A model generated the notes under the pieces. It made no database searches. It was not told the DNA's origin and saw nothing but the letters and a program-made list of their open reading frames with translations. From Anthoceros angustus (taxonomy: Eukaryota; Streptophyta; Anthocerotopsida; Anthocerotales; Anthocerotaceae): a stretch of DNA of 64,000 nt. Shown here one piece after another: positions 34,881-45,385 of this stretch. The first letter of the stretch is position 1; every line of letters begins with the position of its first letter. The position numbers and the translations under genes are program-made. The stretch spans positions 2,232,001 to 2,296,000 of the forward strand of contig MU008159.1 in NCBI GenBank assembly GCA_010909165.1. The letters run 5' to 3'.

Positions 34881-35998
34881 CCTCCAAATACATCCCTCAT
34901 GGCGTTCACCGCCCTCGTCACTGCCTCTGACCCCAACTCCCTTCACAATGTAGCTCATTACTAGCCGGTGACGGGCACCCCCCAAACACACGCCCATTAC
35001 TTGCCTCCCTCTCTCGACACAACCTCCTTCGCACCAAATTAGTCATCGCACCAACCCAAGTCACTCCCCTTTCTACGCACATGGCCACAACTCGATGGTG
35101 ACGGGCACCCCAAATCCCTCGTCTGCTATGTGGTCACGCCTCTTGCCACAGCCTCCTCACCCTCTCTTGATTCACACCATCACTGTGCATGCACGCTCCA
35201 TCAACTTGGTGATCGTGGTGCCGACACCATGATATCATTGCTCGTGATAGCCTCCCTGCTTGCACTTGGTTCCCCCATGCGCACCATCCTACCTTCATGG
35301 TTCACCAATCCCGCCCCTCCCCTCCGATTCACTATCAGGTTGTGACTCACCTCATCTCGTCCACTGCATTCCACTCCCTCTATCCTCCTAATTATCCCCT
35401 CCACATCCACATCACCACCACGCACCGGGCAAGGCCTCCGCCTCTTGCATTCTTCGCCCCTAAATGCCACCGATCGTGATCCATTTCCAATTCTATGTCG
35501 TTTAGCAAAAAAGTCATTTCCCTTGGTCTCCTAGCAATAGCCTGAACCTCTGGGGTCTTGTTATTCATTCCAAGCCTTATCCGCTATAGGAACTCCGGCA
35601 CAGAACCGCCCCTATCGCAAACTGCCCACAGAGGTTACATCGAGATCGTCCTCTTCAACCTCCCATATTCTGCTTCCTCTTCAGTTGAGTACCTCCCATG
35701 CTTATTCTCAAACCGAACCACCCATGCAATCACACGTACAAAATAAATATCAAATAAGTATATAAAAAATTATAGTACTATATAGAATAACTTAATATTA
35801 TAATTTAACAACTTTAGTATAACCACTATTATCAAGAAAATATTGAAAAACATGCAAAACTAAAAAGGTTAAGAAGTCAAGTCAGGACAATGCATACTAA
35901 TTGTTTTGTTGCAGATAGTGAATATACACAAGGTACATGACCCTCAACATCAACTCTTCTACATCCTTGGTTTCATGGTACCAACACAACAACAAAAA

Positions 35999-36376
35999 CT
36001 ATTCCACATCCTCGTGCATCAACTTTGCCTTCAATTTCTTCCACTCCATCTGTGCGTAATTTAATGTCTCTATGTACTCTTCTTGCACGGCATTCCTTTT
36101 GGCCTCAAATGGTTCAGGGTTATACCAATTGTAATCAATAAACAACTCTTCCCCATCATTCATGGTCCTTACTGCCCAAGTACAAATCCAATCAAGATGG
36201 TCACTTAGTAGCTCATGCCCATCCGACCTTTCTTCCCAAATGCAATTTTGCTTGATTGCTACATTTCCACTACTACTATTCATATATCCTCCCACATTCC
36301 CATATGCAACATGCCCATCGAGGTACTCAATTGGGCCATCAGTAACATCTTTATGCTGGAGTCTATTGAAAGTCAA
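35999..36376 (-). pseudogene. SET-like domain fragment, copy A
   Basis: The minus-strand frame of about 125 codons reads YGNVGGYMNSSSGNVAIKQN (compare the SET motif G-N-x-x-R-x-I/M-N-S/H), then CIWEERSDG, then TWAVRTMNDGEELFIDYNWY, which resembles the SET C-terminal strand (I-x-x-GEEL-x-x-DY). SET domains transfer methyl groups from S-adenosylmethionine to lysine. The catalytic N-terminal half is missing. A 42-residue helical tail (FEAKRNAVQEEYIETLNYAQM) follows. This is a fragment and probably inactive. The second copy is at 37744-38169. Confidence 0.55.
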
Positions 36377-36801
36377 TGCATACTTGCGGAAACTGCAACC
36401 TGTAGTCTACTCGCCTCGCCAGATGCCTCGCCCTCCTCGCCCCGCTTGCGCCTCGCCCGCCGAGCTTCCGTGCCTCGGCTTGGCTCACCCCGCCCGCCCG
36501 CCCACGGCCGCGCCCCTACCGCCCGCCGTGCCTCGCCTCCGCCTGCCCACCTTCCGTGCTCGGCTTGGCCGCCCGCCTCGCCTGGTGCCTCGCCTCCGCC
36601 TGCCCCGCCCGCCCGCCTCGCCTCGCCAGATGCCTCGCCTCACCCTCGCCGCCCGCCCGCCCACGCATTTCCTCGCCTCCTCGCCGCCCGCCCGCCTCGC
36701 CTCGCCAGATGCCTCGCCTCGCCTCCTCGCCCCTCCTCGCCTCCAAATACATCCCTCATGGCGTTCACCGCCCTCGTCACTGCCTCTGACCCCAACTCCC
36801 T

Positions 36802-37455
36802 TCACAATGTGCAGTTCTGCCCGTCACTAGCCGGTGACGGGCACCCCCCAAACACACGCCCATTACTTGCCTGCTGCCCTCTTGACACAACCCTCCTTTC
36901 GTGCACCAGCCTAGTCACTGCAGCTGAACCCAAGTCACTCCCCTTTCTACGCACATGGCCACAACTCGATGGTGACGGGCACCCCCCAAATCCCTGTCCG
37001 TTATGTGGCCGCTGCCCTCTTGCCACAGGCCTCCTCACCCTCTCTTGATTCACACCATCACCAGGCATGCACGTTCCATCAACTTGGGGTGATCGTGGTG
37101 TCGTCGACACCATGATATCATTGCTCGTGATAGCCTCCCTGCTTGCACTTGGTTCCCCCATGCGCACCATCCTACCTTCATGGTTCACCAATCCCGCCCC
37201 TCCCCTCCGATTCACTATCAGGTTGTGACTCACCTCATCTCGTCCACTGCATTCCACTCCCTCTATCCTCCTAATTATCCCCTCCACATCCACATCACCA
37301 CCACGTGCACCGGCAGTGCCTCCGCTCTCTTGCATTCTTCGTCTCGGAAATGCCACCAGATCAGGATCCATTTCCAATTCTATGTCGTTTAGCAAAAAAG
37401 TCATTTCCCTTGGTCTCCTAGCAATAGCCTGAACCTCTGGGGTCTTGTTATTCAT
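36802..37455 (-). pseudogene. Unknown family, minus-strand copy
   Basis: A 217-codon frame begins NNKTPEVQAIARRPREMTFL, continues LNDIELEMDPDLVAFPRRRM and a Gly-rich linker, and ends in low-complexity sequence. The start matches the family found on the plus strand at 31110-31323 (about 75% identical by eye over 40 residues). It lies downstream of a SET-like fragment on the same strand in both tandem units, so both could derive from one element gene. Function unknown. Confidence 0.4.
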
Positions 37456-37743
37456 TCCAAGCCTTATCCGCTATAGGAACTCCGCATCACCCCTCATCGC
37501 AAATCGCCCACAGAGGTTACATCGAGATCGCCCCTCTTCAACCTCCCATATTCGCCTCTTCGCTTGAGTACCTCCCATGCTTATTCTCAAACCAACCACC
37601 CATGCAATCACACGCATAAAATAAATATCAAATAAGTATATAAAAATTATAGTACTATATAGAATAACTTAATATTATAATTTAACAACTTTAGTATAAC
37701 CACTATTATCAAGAAAATATTGAAAACATGCAAACTAAAAAGG

Positions 37744-38169
37744 TTAAGAAGTCAAGTCGACAATGCATACTAATTGTTTTGTTGCGAGATAGTGAATATA
37801 CACAAGGTACATGACCCTCAACATCAACTCTTCTACATCCTTGGTTTCATGGTACCAACACAACAACAAAACTATTCCACATCCCTGCATCAACTTTGCC
37901 TTCAATTTCTTCCACTCCATCTGTGCGTAATTTAATGTCTCTATGTACTCTTCTTGCACGGCATTCCTTTTGGCCTCAAATGGTTCAGGGTTATACCAAT
38001 TGTAATCAATAAACAACTCTTCCCCATCATTCATGGTCCTTACTGCCCAAGTACAAATCCAATCAAGATGGTCGTTACTTAGTAGCTCATGCCCATCCGA
38101 CCTTTCTTCCCAAATGCAATTTTGCTTGATTGCTACATTTCCACTACTACTATTCATATATCCTCCCAC
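37744..38169 (-). pseudogene. SET-like domain fragment, copy B
   Basis: This is a near-identical copy of the fragment at 35999-36376, with GGYMNSSSGNVAIKQNCIWE and NDGEELFIDYNW. An extra codon (HELLSNDHLDW instead of HELLSDHLDW) and a shifted C-terminus distinguish it. It still lacks the N-terminal half of a SET domain. The two copies arose by the 1.86-kb tandem duplication. Confidence 0.55.
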
Positions 38170-38600
38170 ATTCCCATATGCAACATGCCCATCGAGGTAC
38201 TCAATTGGGCCATCTGAACATCTTTATCCGGAGTCTATTGAAAGTCAATGCATACTTGCGGAAACTGCAACCTGTAGTCTACTACTCGCCTCGCCAGATG
38301 CCTCGCCCTCCTCGCCCCGCTTGCGCCTCGCCCGCCGAGCTTCCGTGCCTCGGCTTGGCTCACCCCGCCCGCCCGCCCACGGCCGCGCCCGCCTCGCCCG
38401 CCTTGGTGCCTCGCCTCCTCGCCTGCCCACCTTCCGTGCTCGGCTTGGCCGCCCGCCTCGCCTCGCCAGATGCCTCGCCTCCGCCTGCCCCGCCCGCCCG
38501 CCTCGCCTCGCCAGATGCCTCGCCTCACCCTCGCCGCCCGCCCGCCCACGCATTTCCTCGCCTCCTCGCCTGCCCCGCCTCGCCTGGTTGTCCCTGCCCC

Positions 38601-39340
38601 GCCCGCCCACTGCGTTCCTACCCTAAACCCTGCTCCCACCCTGCTATAAGATGAACCTTAAAAATGGCCGCGGTGGCTTGCCTAAGCCACTTGGCGCACT
38701 CCTAAAGTGGAACACAACGTCTGCAAAAAAATTTCCTTGTTGCGCATGCACGAAGAAACCACACTGCGGAAAAAAAAAAAGAAAGTTCCATTTGTGTGTA
38801 CCAGTGCTCGCAAAGTGGCCACTTTGGTGCGTCAGCTTTGGGCTGCTCATTTGGGTCGGTTTACCGAAGCGGACAAAAGAAAGCCGTGTGTGGTACGAAG
38901 AAAAGTTTAGCTAGAGAAAAAAAAGTGCCCCATCCCTCTATCCTCTTTGGTATGCCATAGTTAAACTCGGACCCAGAGGTTGGCCGGATGCGAAACTCGA
39001 CCCCGACTACGAAATCCCCGAGTTCCCGGAACAAACCGTATACGGCCGCGAAGTCACGCAACCTCGGAGTAAGTTTCAGCTCCGCTATTAGACACTTTGG
39101 TAGAGTGAAGATGTGAAGGTTTCACGAATTGAACGAACAAACTTTGGAGTTCCACGTGGTTGGAAGTCTGCCTCAAGCTCCTCCCGCCTTGTTGCGTCAA
39201 GATGAGCCTTGAAATTTCGTCCACGTTCCTCTCCTGCTGCGACAATGTGTGGCTGCGTGTTCCAGGACACCGGGTGGAATTCTCTTTTGTGACGCATTCG
39301 TGGCAGGGCTATCTCCAAAGGGATCGGCGAGAGTGTGGCG
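38601..39340. other. Upstream region of the MPH1-like gene
   Basis: This follows the GC-rich minisatellite. The sequence is of ordinary composition with a poly-A run near 38770. No gene is recognised. The last 150-250 bp before 39341 should hold the promoter and 5' leader of the gene that follows, but no clear TATA box was seen. Confidence 0.4.
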
Positions 39341-40211
39341 ATGGCGGGCGGCGCCTGCGTCGCTCAAGGGATGACCTGCAGGACCAGCAGCTGCTGTCAA
39401 GCCCCCATGAGACCAATGTCGGGTCGGAATGCGTCTGTCGCAGCTACGTTGTTAGGTCGCGCTAGGTCAAGGCGGAACAGCAGGATCAGGGCTGTGACTG
39501 CTCCGGAAGACTGCAACGAGGAAGAATGTGCCCCAACCAAAGAAGTGAGTGCTCGCTGCTTGGTGGGAACGAATGTGCTGCGGTTGTAGCGAGGCGTTTT
39601 AACACTGGTGGCCTATCACTCGCAGGTTGGGAAAATCAGTTTGGAGTGGGTCGCGGAAGACAGGACCAAAGTGACAGGAACGTATCCTCCTCTGGCAAGG
39701 ACAACCAGGGCCTACACCGGTTACGTGGAGAAAGATACAGCGGGGCAAACGAACGTGTACGCTGTTGAGGTGTGTCGGATTTTCCAGGGACTTGTGAGCC
39801 CGTATTCGGGCAGTTGGGAATGGAACTGGTGGTATCAGAACTCATTGGCTTGGTGGCGTTCGCTTCTCTGTGGTGCAGCCTGCAGTGTATGTTGCCGACA
39901 GTGCTGTGAGCTCAGGAAGCGCAGGATTTTCTTCGAAGGGCAGCGAGAATACCCTGGCTATCTCCTTCGGTTTAGGGCTGATTGCAGTTGCAGGTGCAGC
40001 GAGTGTACTAATCAATGTGGGGAAGGGTGGACTTATCGGAGGAACGGAATACTCAGGTCCACCCCTGAGTTACTACATTCAAAAGTTCAGCCCCCCAAGT
40101 GCAGTTGAAGCTGCTGCTCTTGTTCTGGAAGCTCCTGAAGTGGCTGTGCACGCGGATGGTGTCACGGATCAAAATTTTGCCTATGCGGCTACTTTGCCCG
40201 AGTTGAGCTAG
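39341..40211 (+). CDS. MPH1: MPH1-like thylakoid membrane protein, three exons
   Basis: Exons 39341-39544, 39626-39769 and 39879-40211 join in phase 0 at GT-AG sites (GAA|gtgagt, cgcag|GTT, GAG|gtgtgt, gtgcag|CCT) to encode 226 aa. Residues 1-50 are rich in Arg, Ser and Ala, as in a chloroplast transit peptide. Then come EECAPTKE, GKISLEW, GYVEKDTAGQTNVYAVE and PAVYVADSAVSSG, one hydrophobic span at about 141-163 (LAISFGLGLIAVAGAASVL), and YSGPPLSYYIQKF. This order matches, from memory, the plant protein MAINTENANCE OF PSII UNDER HIGH LIGHT 1, which protects photosystem II in thylakoids. The C-terminus is shorter and less Pro-rich than in Arabidopsis. The start chosen is the ATG at 39341; an in-frame GTG two codons earlier is not a plant start. 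It is convergent with CCD1. The gene looks intact. Confidence 0.75.
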
Positions 40212-40542
40212 GAGTCTCCCTCATGTAAGAAATGGTTCTTCTGCGAGCAGCTGTATCTCCAAAAGCCGGTCCGAGGACACCTACGTCAGTGGAAAGGTTC
40301 GGCTGAGGTGCTATACAGAGTGATATCGCAGATCTGAAGTGCAGCTCTGAAGTCATCCTGGTGTGGACGATTTTGATGAGGAGGGAGGTATTGGCGTCAA
40401 CTCATCGATAGAGACGTTTTGATTGTCTGTTTCATTCCCCTCAAGTCCTTGGTGGTTGTTCCCAACCAAGGCTCAATGGGGTAAGGTAGGCCCGAAATCT
40501 GGTTAAACCTAAATCGTACTGGAAAATATGCTGGCTGAATGC

Positions 40543-40564
40543 CACCTAGTGTACACACTAGGTG
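40543..40564. repeat. Hairpin with 10-bp perfect arms
   Basis: CACCTAGTGT is separated by two bases from its exact reverse complement ACACTAGGTG. It lies about 330 bp past the stop codon of the MPH1-like gene and could be in its 3' untranslated region or beyond it. Confidence 0.8.
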
Positions 40565-40937
40565 ATGTCAGTTCTGGCATGATGAGCCAACCTAGTCTAC
40601 ATGGTTAGGAGCTTGTGGAAAGATGGTGAACATCTGGTTAATTGCCGTGTAGTCTACAACTCTACCGTGGCATATCAGTTTAAAGGATGACAATTGTCAC
40701 GCGAGGGGATGGCTTCGGCAATCCACGGGCAGCAGCGCTCAAAAGCGTGTGAACTAATGCTGTCATTCCTGGTCACGCCACGCGCTTCACTCGATTGGAG
40801 ACTGCCAAAGTAGACCTTGGTCATAAGAAATGTGCACACACACCGTATATACCATGCTAAAGAAAATAAAGCTGTTACACACACACATACTTATGTACAC
40901 ATTGTGGCAGAACAACCAGTAGTTACCATGAGTTTGC

Positions 40938-41085
40938 TCACGAGACGCGAGTGGCGCACGCACACATCTCCACCTGCTCACGAGACGGGAATGGCGCACA
41001 CATCCTCACCTGCTCACGAGACGCGAGTGGCGCACACGTCTTCGCCTGCTCACGAGACGCGAGTGGCGCACACATCTCCGCTTTG
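40938..41085. repeat. 36-40 bp minisatellite, four copies
   Basis: Units start with TCACGAGACGCGAGTGGCGC at 40938, 40978, 41014 and 41050. The first is 40 bp and the next two 36 bp. Open frames over it are by-products. Confidence 0.95.
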
Positions 41086-41529
41086 CAGTTGCCATCGATA
41101 CCCGATGGCCATTACAGGCTGCGGGTACGCCTATAGAAGGCCACGTCCTCCACAGGATGTCGCACGGTACATCCATCCCTCGTCAACCGTGTCCGACTAG
41201 TCGCGCGGCGTTCCTAACCGCGCAATCCCCGTTCCCTACATGCTCGCCCCGGGAGCGCGGCCCCTGTCCCTGACCCGCCGCTGTCTCCCGTCCTCGCCGT
41301 CGGGGCCAATGCCCCTGCCCCCTGCTTTCTGGACCACTATTCGTAAGGGTAAACCTTGACCAGAAACATTTCTCATCAGCACTTCAAATGCTTTACGTTT
41401 CCGTGCCGCTTAATGAAGACCACGTACCCGGTCCAAACCTCCGTCATCCCTCGCCATACTGGCATTTCATTTCTGGTCCTTAAGCTCATGCTGCAACCAA
41501 CGGCGGAGTCAGCATCCGCAATCGTCGCC

Positions 41530-44500
41530 TCAATCCGCATCACTGCACAAGTGTTCAGCTGGGAGTACCTCTGAAACGAAATGAGCATGGAAGCCATAAG
41601 GAACCCTCCTCGGCAATGGCACGATGGCAACTGGCTGTGGATTCATCGTCTTTGCGTCAATCACCACTATCTCAGATTTCCTGCATCACCATCACTGCAG
41701 TCAGCTCCGAACATAATCGGGGATACACACCAAGTATTGTGAGATTATGCAGAGGATGCTATACATACTCCAGCTTCTCGTCGTATACAAAAGTGATCAG
41801 GTATCCGTCATCTTCTTCCACTGCCTCAGTCTTCGGCACAAAAATAGCCTCTGAGCCGTAGCGCTCGTCCCCATATCGGAAGACCCCTTTGATATTGTTG
41901 CCAACTTCCAGACCCTTGCCCAGTTGAGGCTCAGCAAATAGGTCAACTTTCACAACGGCTATCGCCTTCACATTTTCAAAGGCACTGATATAGGCAAACC
42001 GCTGCTTCCTGTCGCGAATTTCCCAAACCAGAAACTTGGTAGGTATTGAGGCCGTTTGTCATCAAGACAAGAGTCCCAAGAAAGCAATGGACCCGAAAGA
42101 AATCACACAGCGATTCAAGACCTTACCTTCCAACGAAATTCTCATTGATACGGGGAAAGTCCGCCGAAAAGTCTCCTATTCTTCTCTGTGAGGAGCCTCC
42201 ACTCTTCAAATTGAACCGGAACTCATACCTGCACATTGGCCCTACTCTTATCGTCAGGACGCTCTAGAATGTCTGTAGCAGGACAAAGGAAACTGACACA
42301 TGAAGCCAAGTTTTAGAGCAGGGAAGTACAGTTCATTGCCCATGTCCTCCATTGTCTTTCCATCGGGAGCAGAGACGGCATTCATGTTCAATTTTTTCAA
42401 GCGACATGAGTACAGCACAACTTCATCACCTTCTTCCCACGCATTCACTGTCATGGCCACAACAAACTATTGATCATTCCTGCGTGTACCATTGATGGCC
42501 AGAAAGTCTTGTGTATAAGGTTTAGAAAATTTACCATTGTGGAATACGTAAAATGGTGGAAGGTCAAACCACCGAATCTGACTTTCGTTCTTGGCATACC
42601 GTGGCAAGATCCCAAATCTGGACTTCCTAGATGCATCAAACTGCAAAACATGCCCTGTTTCCACCATTGCCTGCAGTAGAAGTGAAACGAAAGAGAAATT
42701 ACTTGGCCTGCCTATCCATTACCACATTGGGAGACATAACACAGGACCAGAAACCAGTAACCTGGTCAGTGAGGCAAAGTACCTTAGGCCGGAAAACCAC
42801 AGGCAAATCCATGAATATGGCAAAGTTTTGGGTTATAGCAAAATCGTGCATCATCACTGGTTCAGGAATAGTTATGGTAACAGGCTCTCCCAGCAAGCCA
42901 TCTTTAGAGATGACATGATAAGTGACAAACGGAGCCTTTTCAAAGCTGTAGCCATACGTGAACAGCTCCCCTGTCCGTCAATCACCAATTCAGTATATCG
43001 TCCACTTCCTGCTGTTTGTGAAATACGGGCTCAAGCAACAACCAAGGGTTCAGCAATCACACCTGTCAGGACATCAAGTTTTGGATGCGCAGTCAAGGGA
43101 TGATTCAGCTTAGATCCATAATCATAAAGTCCCACTGTTTGAAGATCTCCATCTTCGAGCACCCTCAGAGCATCTACAACCCATCTCCAGCATACAATGT
43201 GTAAGCAAGTGGACCATCACATGGCCCTTTTATCTAAGCTGAAAGGGCAATGAAATCTCTCACAGACCTGCAAAATATGAATGAAAACATGTACGTACAG
43301 GGTTTGTCGCCTTCATGTAAAGCAAAAACCTTGCCGCTGTGGAATGTGAGGGCCGTGTTACCTGCAATGCACAAAGGAATAACACTATGTCTATCAATGC
43401 CCGCCCACTCAGTCTGATCTATACAGCAACTTGGACTCTTACCTGTTCCAGTCCCTTTTGAATGGTCGAGAACACCAAACTTCTCACGAAGCGTATTCAA
43501 CAGGACAAAGGCCAGCCCAACTTTTCCCTTGATATCTCCCAACTGTCACAACCGAAGGAGAACAGATGAATTCCTCAACCGCTCACAGACTGTGAAGTAT
43601 AAACACACACAGGCAATGAAATACAGTTATTCACAAACCAACCTTCATGAACTTGGCAGCACCGTAGTACTCTTCTTGTTTGATCCGTGAAGTCCTCACA
43701 TACCTCGAAGCATAAGAAGCTTTTCCATTCTTGATCCGCACAGCATGAATCATTCTGCGCACTAGCCACATGTCATACGTTTTGAAGTTCTGGAGCAAAG
43801 TGGAATAACAAAACTTAACCAAAGCTAAACAAGCTTGTCCACCCTGCTGAATGGGCTGAAAGCGCCTTGCTGCCTCCATACCAATCAGTAACCTAATTCT
43901 TGAATGCAGCTTGGCGAATCATATTGACAATTTTTACATGAAAACGAGATCAGAATCATACCCATCCCCATCGAACCTGCATCAACAGAAAACGCAGCTT
44001 AGTGCTCCGCAATGTCTGTCCCGGTGCACCTCAGAATAAAGGTCACCTGCAGTACCTCCGCCCAAAAACATATCACAGATATGTGTGACGACAAAAACCA
44101 CAAGGAAGAAACACCAGCACATTGTACATGAAGTAGACCGGTAAAACACACCAGTGATAATTGCCGAAAGGTTCAAACTTGGGATTAGGTCCTACTCGTA
44201 AAAATTCTCCGTTCAGGCAGTCCTGCAAAAAACCACGGAACAGCAATTTCAGTCCCATCAGTAGAGCATCGGAAGAAATCTCCTGCATCCCAGGGCCCAC
44301 TTGTCCCGTGGATTGACGAAGTTCTAGCAGAAAGAAACAGGTGTGCATTACCGGCAGAATTCCGATGACTGCGAGATCCGTCTTCAGCGGAAACTCCTCT
44401 ACTGGTGCATAATTTCCCGACAGGTAGTAATTGGGCTTGACCACATCGGACGCCCACACCAGGGCCTTCTCCAAGACGTCCAAGAGGGGAGCAGCAACGC

Positions 44501-44606
44501 GGCCTGTGACAGTTGGCCGAAATTCGTTGTCCTCCTTCTCCCCCTCACGTCTCGGGGCTGCATCAGCCACACCTGCGTTTTTGTGGGAAATAGTGTAATC
44601 CGCCAT
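41530..44606 (-). CDS. CCD1: Carotenoid cleavage dioxygenase 1, 13 exons, intact
   Basis: Exons, in transcript order: 44352-44606, 44152-44222, 43962-43976, 43643-43754, 43443-43542, 43299-43361, 43063-43173, 42783-42970, 42535-42670, 42330-42447, 42127-42228, 41769-42008, 41530-41680. They sum to 1662 nt (553 aa plus stop), all with GT-AG introns of 81-207 bp. CCD1 is a cytosolic non-haem iron enzyme that cleaves carotenoids and apocarotenoids, mainly at 9,10(9',10'), giving ionones. The four iron ligands are visible: His235 (TAHPK), His284 (MMHDF), His349 (FHNVNAWEE) and His535 (YGFHAHF). No transit peptide is evident, as usual for CCD1. Exon 3 is a 15-nt microexon for FDGDG. The last residues ([12 protein letters not shown]) differ from the usual end. 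It is head-to-head with a lipase-like gene; exons 2-4 recur decayed at 48128-48693. Confidence 0.93.
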
Positions 44607-45304
44607 CTCGAGACTGGCCCAGGTCGGCTGCAGAGAGAAGCCGACGCTGGAGTGCGTCAGGAAGTGCAACCCCCTTAAGCTGGGAGACCCGCTGTGAAGT
44701 GGCCAGTTACGAACCGCACATTGGCGTCCTCGCCTCACCGATACTTGGCCATAATCTCCACGGATTGCTATGCCAACTTATCGATTGGACTCAGCTCACG
44801 CGCGTGGCGTGTCCCGCTCACCTTTTTCCCATCTTGCCATCCCCATAAACAATAAACTAATAATGCCATGGCATGTCTGAGATTTCCGTCCAGGGTGAAT
44901 CGGTGAGAAGTCTAGAATAATCGCTTCCGCTTTTGGTTATTCTAAGTTGCGCTCACTGGGAGTCGACCATGTCTCCGTCTCTTCCAACCTTATCTAGTGC
45001 TGCCATGATCTCACTTTATGTGTTCAAACATTTCCGGAGAGTTCAGGCAAGTGAGCTTGCAAACAAGCTTTTGCCCTGGGGATCCACAGCCATGTTCAAT
45101 TTTTTTGATCTTGACAAGGTAGTGCTAGAGATCGAAAGGCAGAAGAGGAAGCCTGGGGATCATCAGGACCACCATCAGGACCGCGTTTCCCTTTCTTCCA
45201 ACCTTATATAGTGCTGCCATGATCCCTCTCTACGTGTTCAAACATTTCCGGAGAGTTCAAGCAAGTGGGCTTGCAACAAGCTATTGCCCAGGGGATTCAC
45301 AGCT
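44607..45304. promoter_or_regulatory. Bidirectional intergenic region, CCD1 / lipase-like
   Basis: About 700 bp separate the divergent start codons. CACGCGCGTGGCGTGTC near 44798-44815 contains overlapping CGCGTG/ACGCG words resembling abscisic-acid or calcium response couplers, which is only a suggestion. A segment of about 200 bp (44965-45170) is duplicated next to it (45185-45385). It repeats the lipase leader and the first 30 or so codons; the first copy runs into a stop. Confidence 0.5.
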
Positions 45305-45385
45305 ATGCGCACATTTTTTGATCTTGACAAGGTAGTGCTAGAGATCGAAAGGCAGAGGAGGAAGCCTGAGGATCATCAGGACCAC
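44965..45385 (+). repeat. Tandem duplication of lipase leader and exon 1 start
   Basis: TTCAAACATTTCCGGAGAGT, GATCTTGACAAGGTAGTGCT and GAAGCCTG(G/A)GGATCATCAG occur twice, about 220 bp apart. The second copy continues into the full exon 1; the first breaks off after 43 codons at a stop. Copy B of the segmental duplication has only one such unit, so this event occurred after the large duplication or was lost in B. Confidence 0.85.

Larger units (their letters stand above)
34882..38600. repeat. Tandem duplication, unit about 1.86 kb
   Basis: Copy A starts near 34882 and copy B near 36741, both with CTCCAAATACATCCCTCATGG, and matching anchors keep an offset of about 1860-1870 bp. Each unit contains, in order on the plus strand: inverted pieces of the unknown family, an AT-rich patch (35740-35880; 37610-37740), a SET-like fragment on the minus strand, and a CTCGCCAGATGCCTCGCCT GC-rich minisatellite (36405-36735; 38283-38600). 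The copies differ chiefly by indels of 1-30 bp. Confidence 0.9.
40212..41529. other. Convergent intergenic region between MPH1-like and CCD1
   Basis: The region contains the 3' flanks of both genes, a 22-bp hairpin (40543-40564), and a 36-bp minisatellite (40938-41085). No open frame with domain similarity was found. Confidence 0.6.

Noticed and set aside
35130-35480. Plus-strand frames in the tandem duplication
   Set aside because: They lie opposite to the unknown minus-strand family, whose frame is conserved between copies; the plus frames are shadows.
41759-41771. CCD1 exon 12 ending at the later GTATAG donor (41764)
   Set aside because: That choice gives the wrong phase for the downstream exon; the GTATGT donor at 41768 keeps the conserved [13 protein letters not shown] frame.
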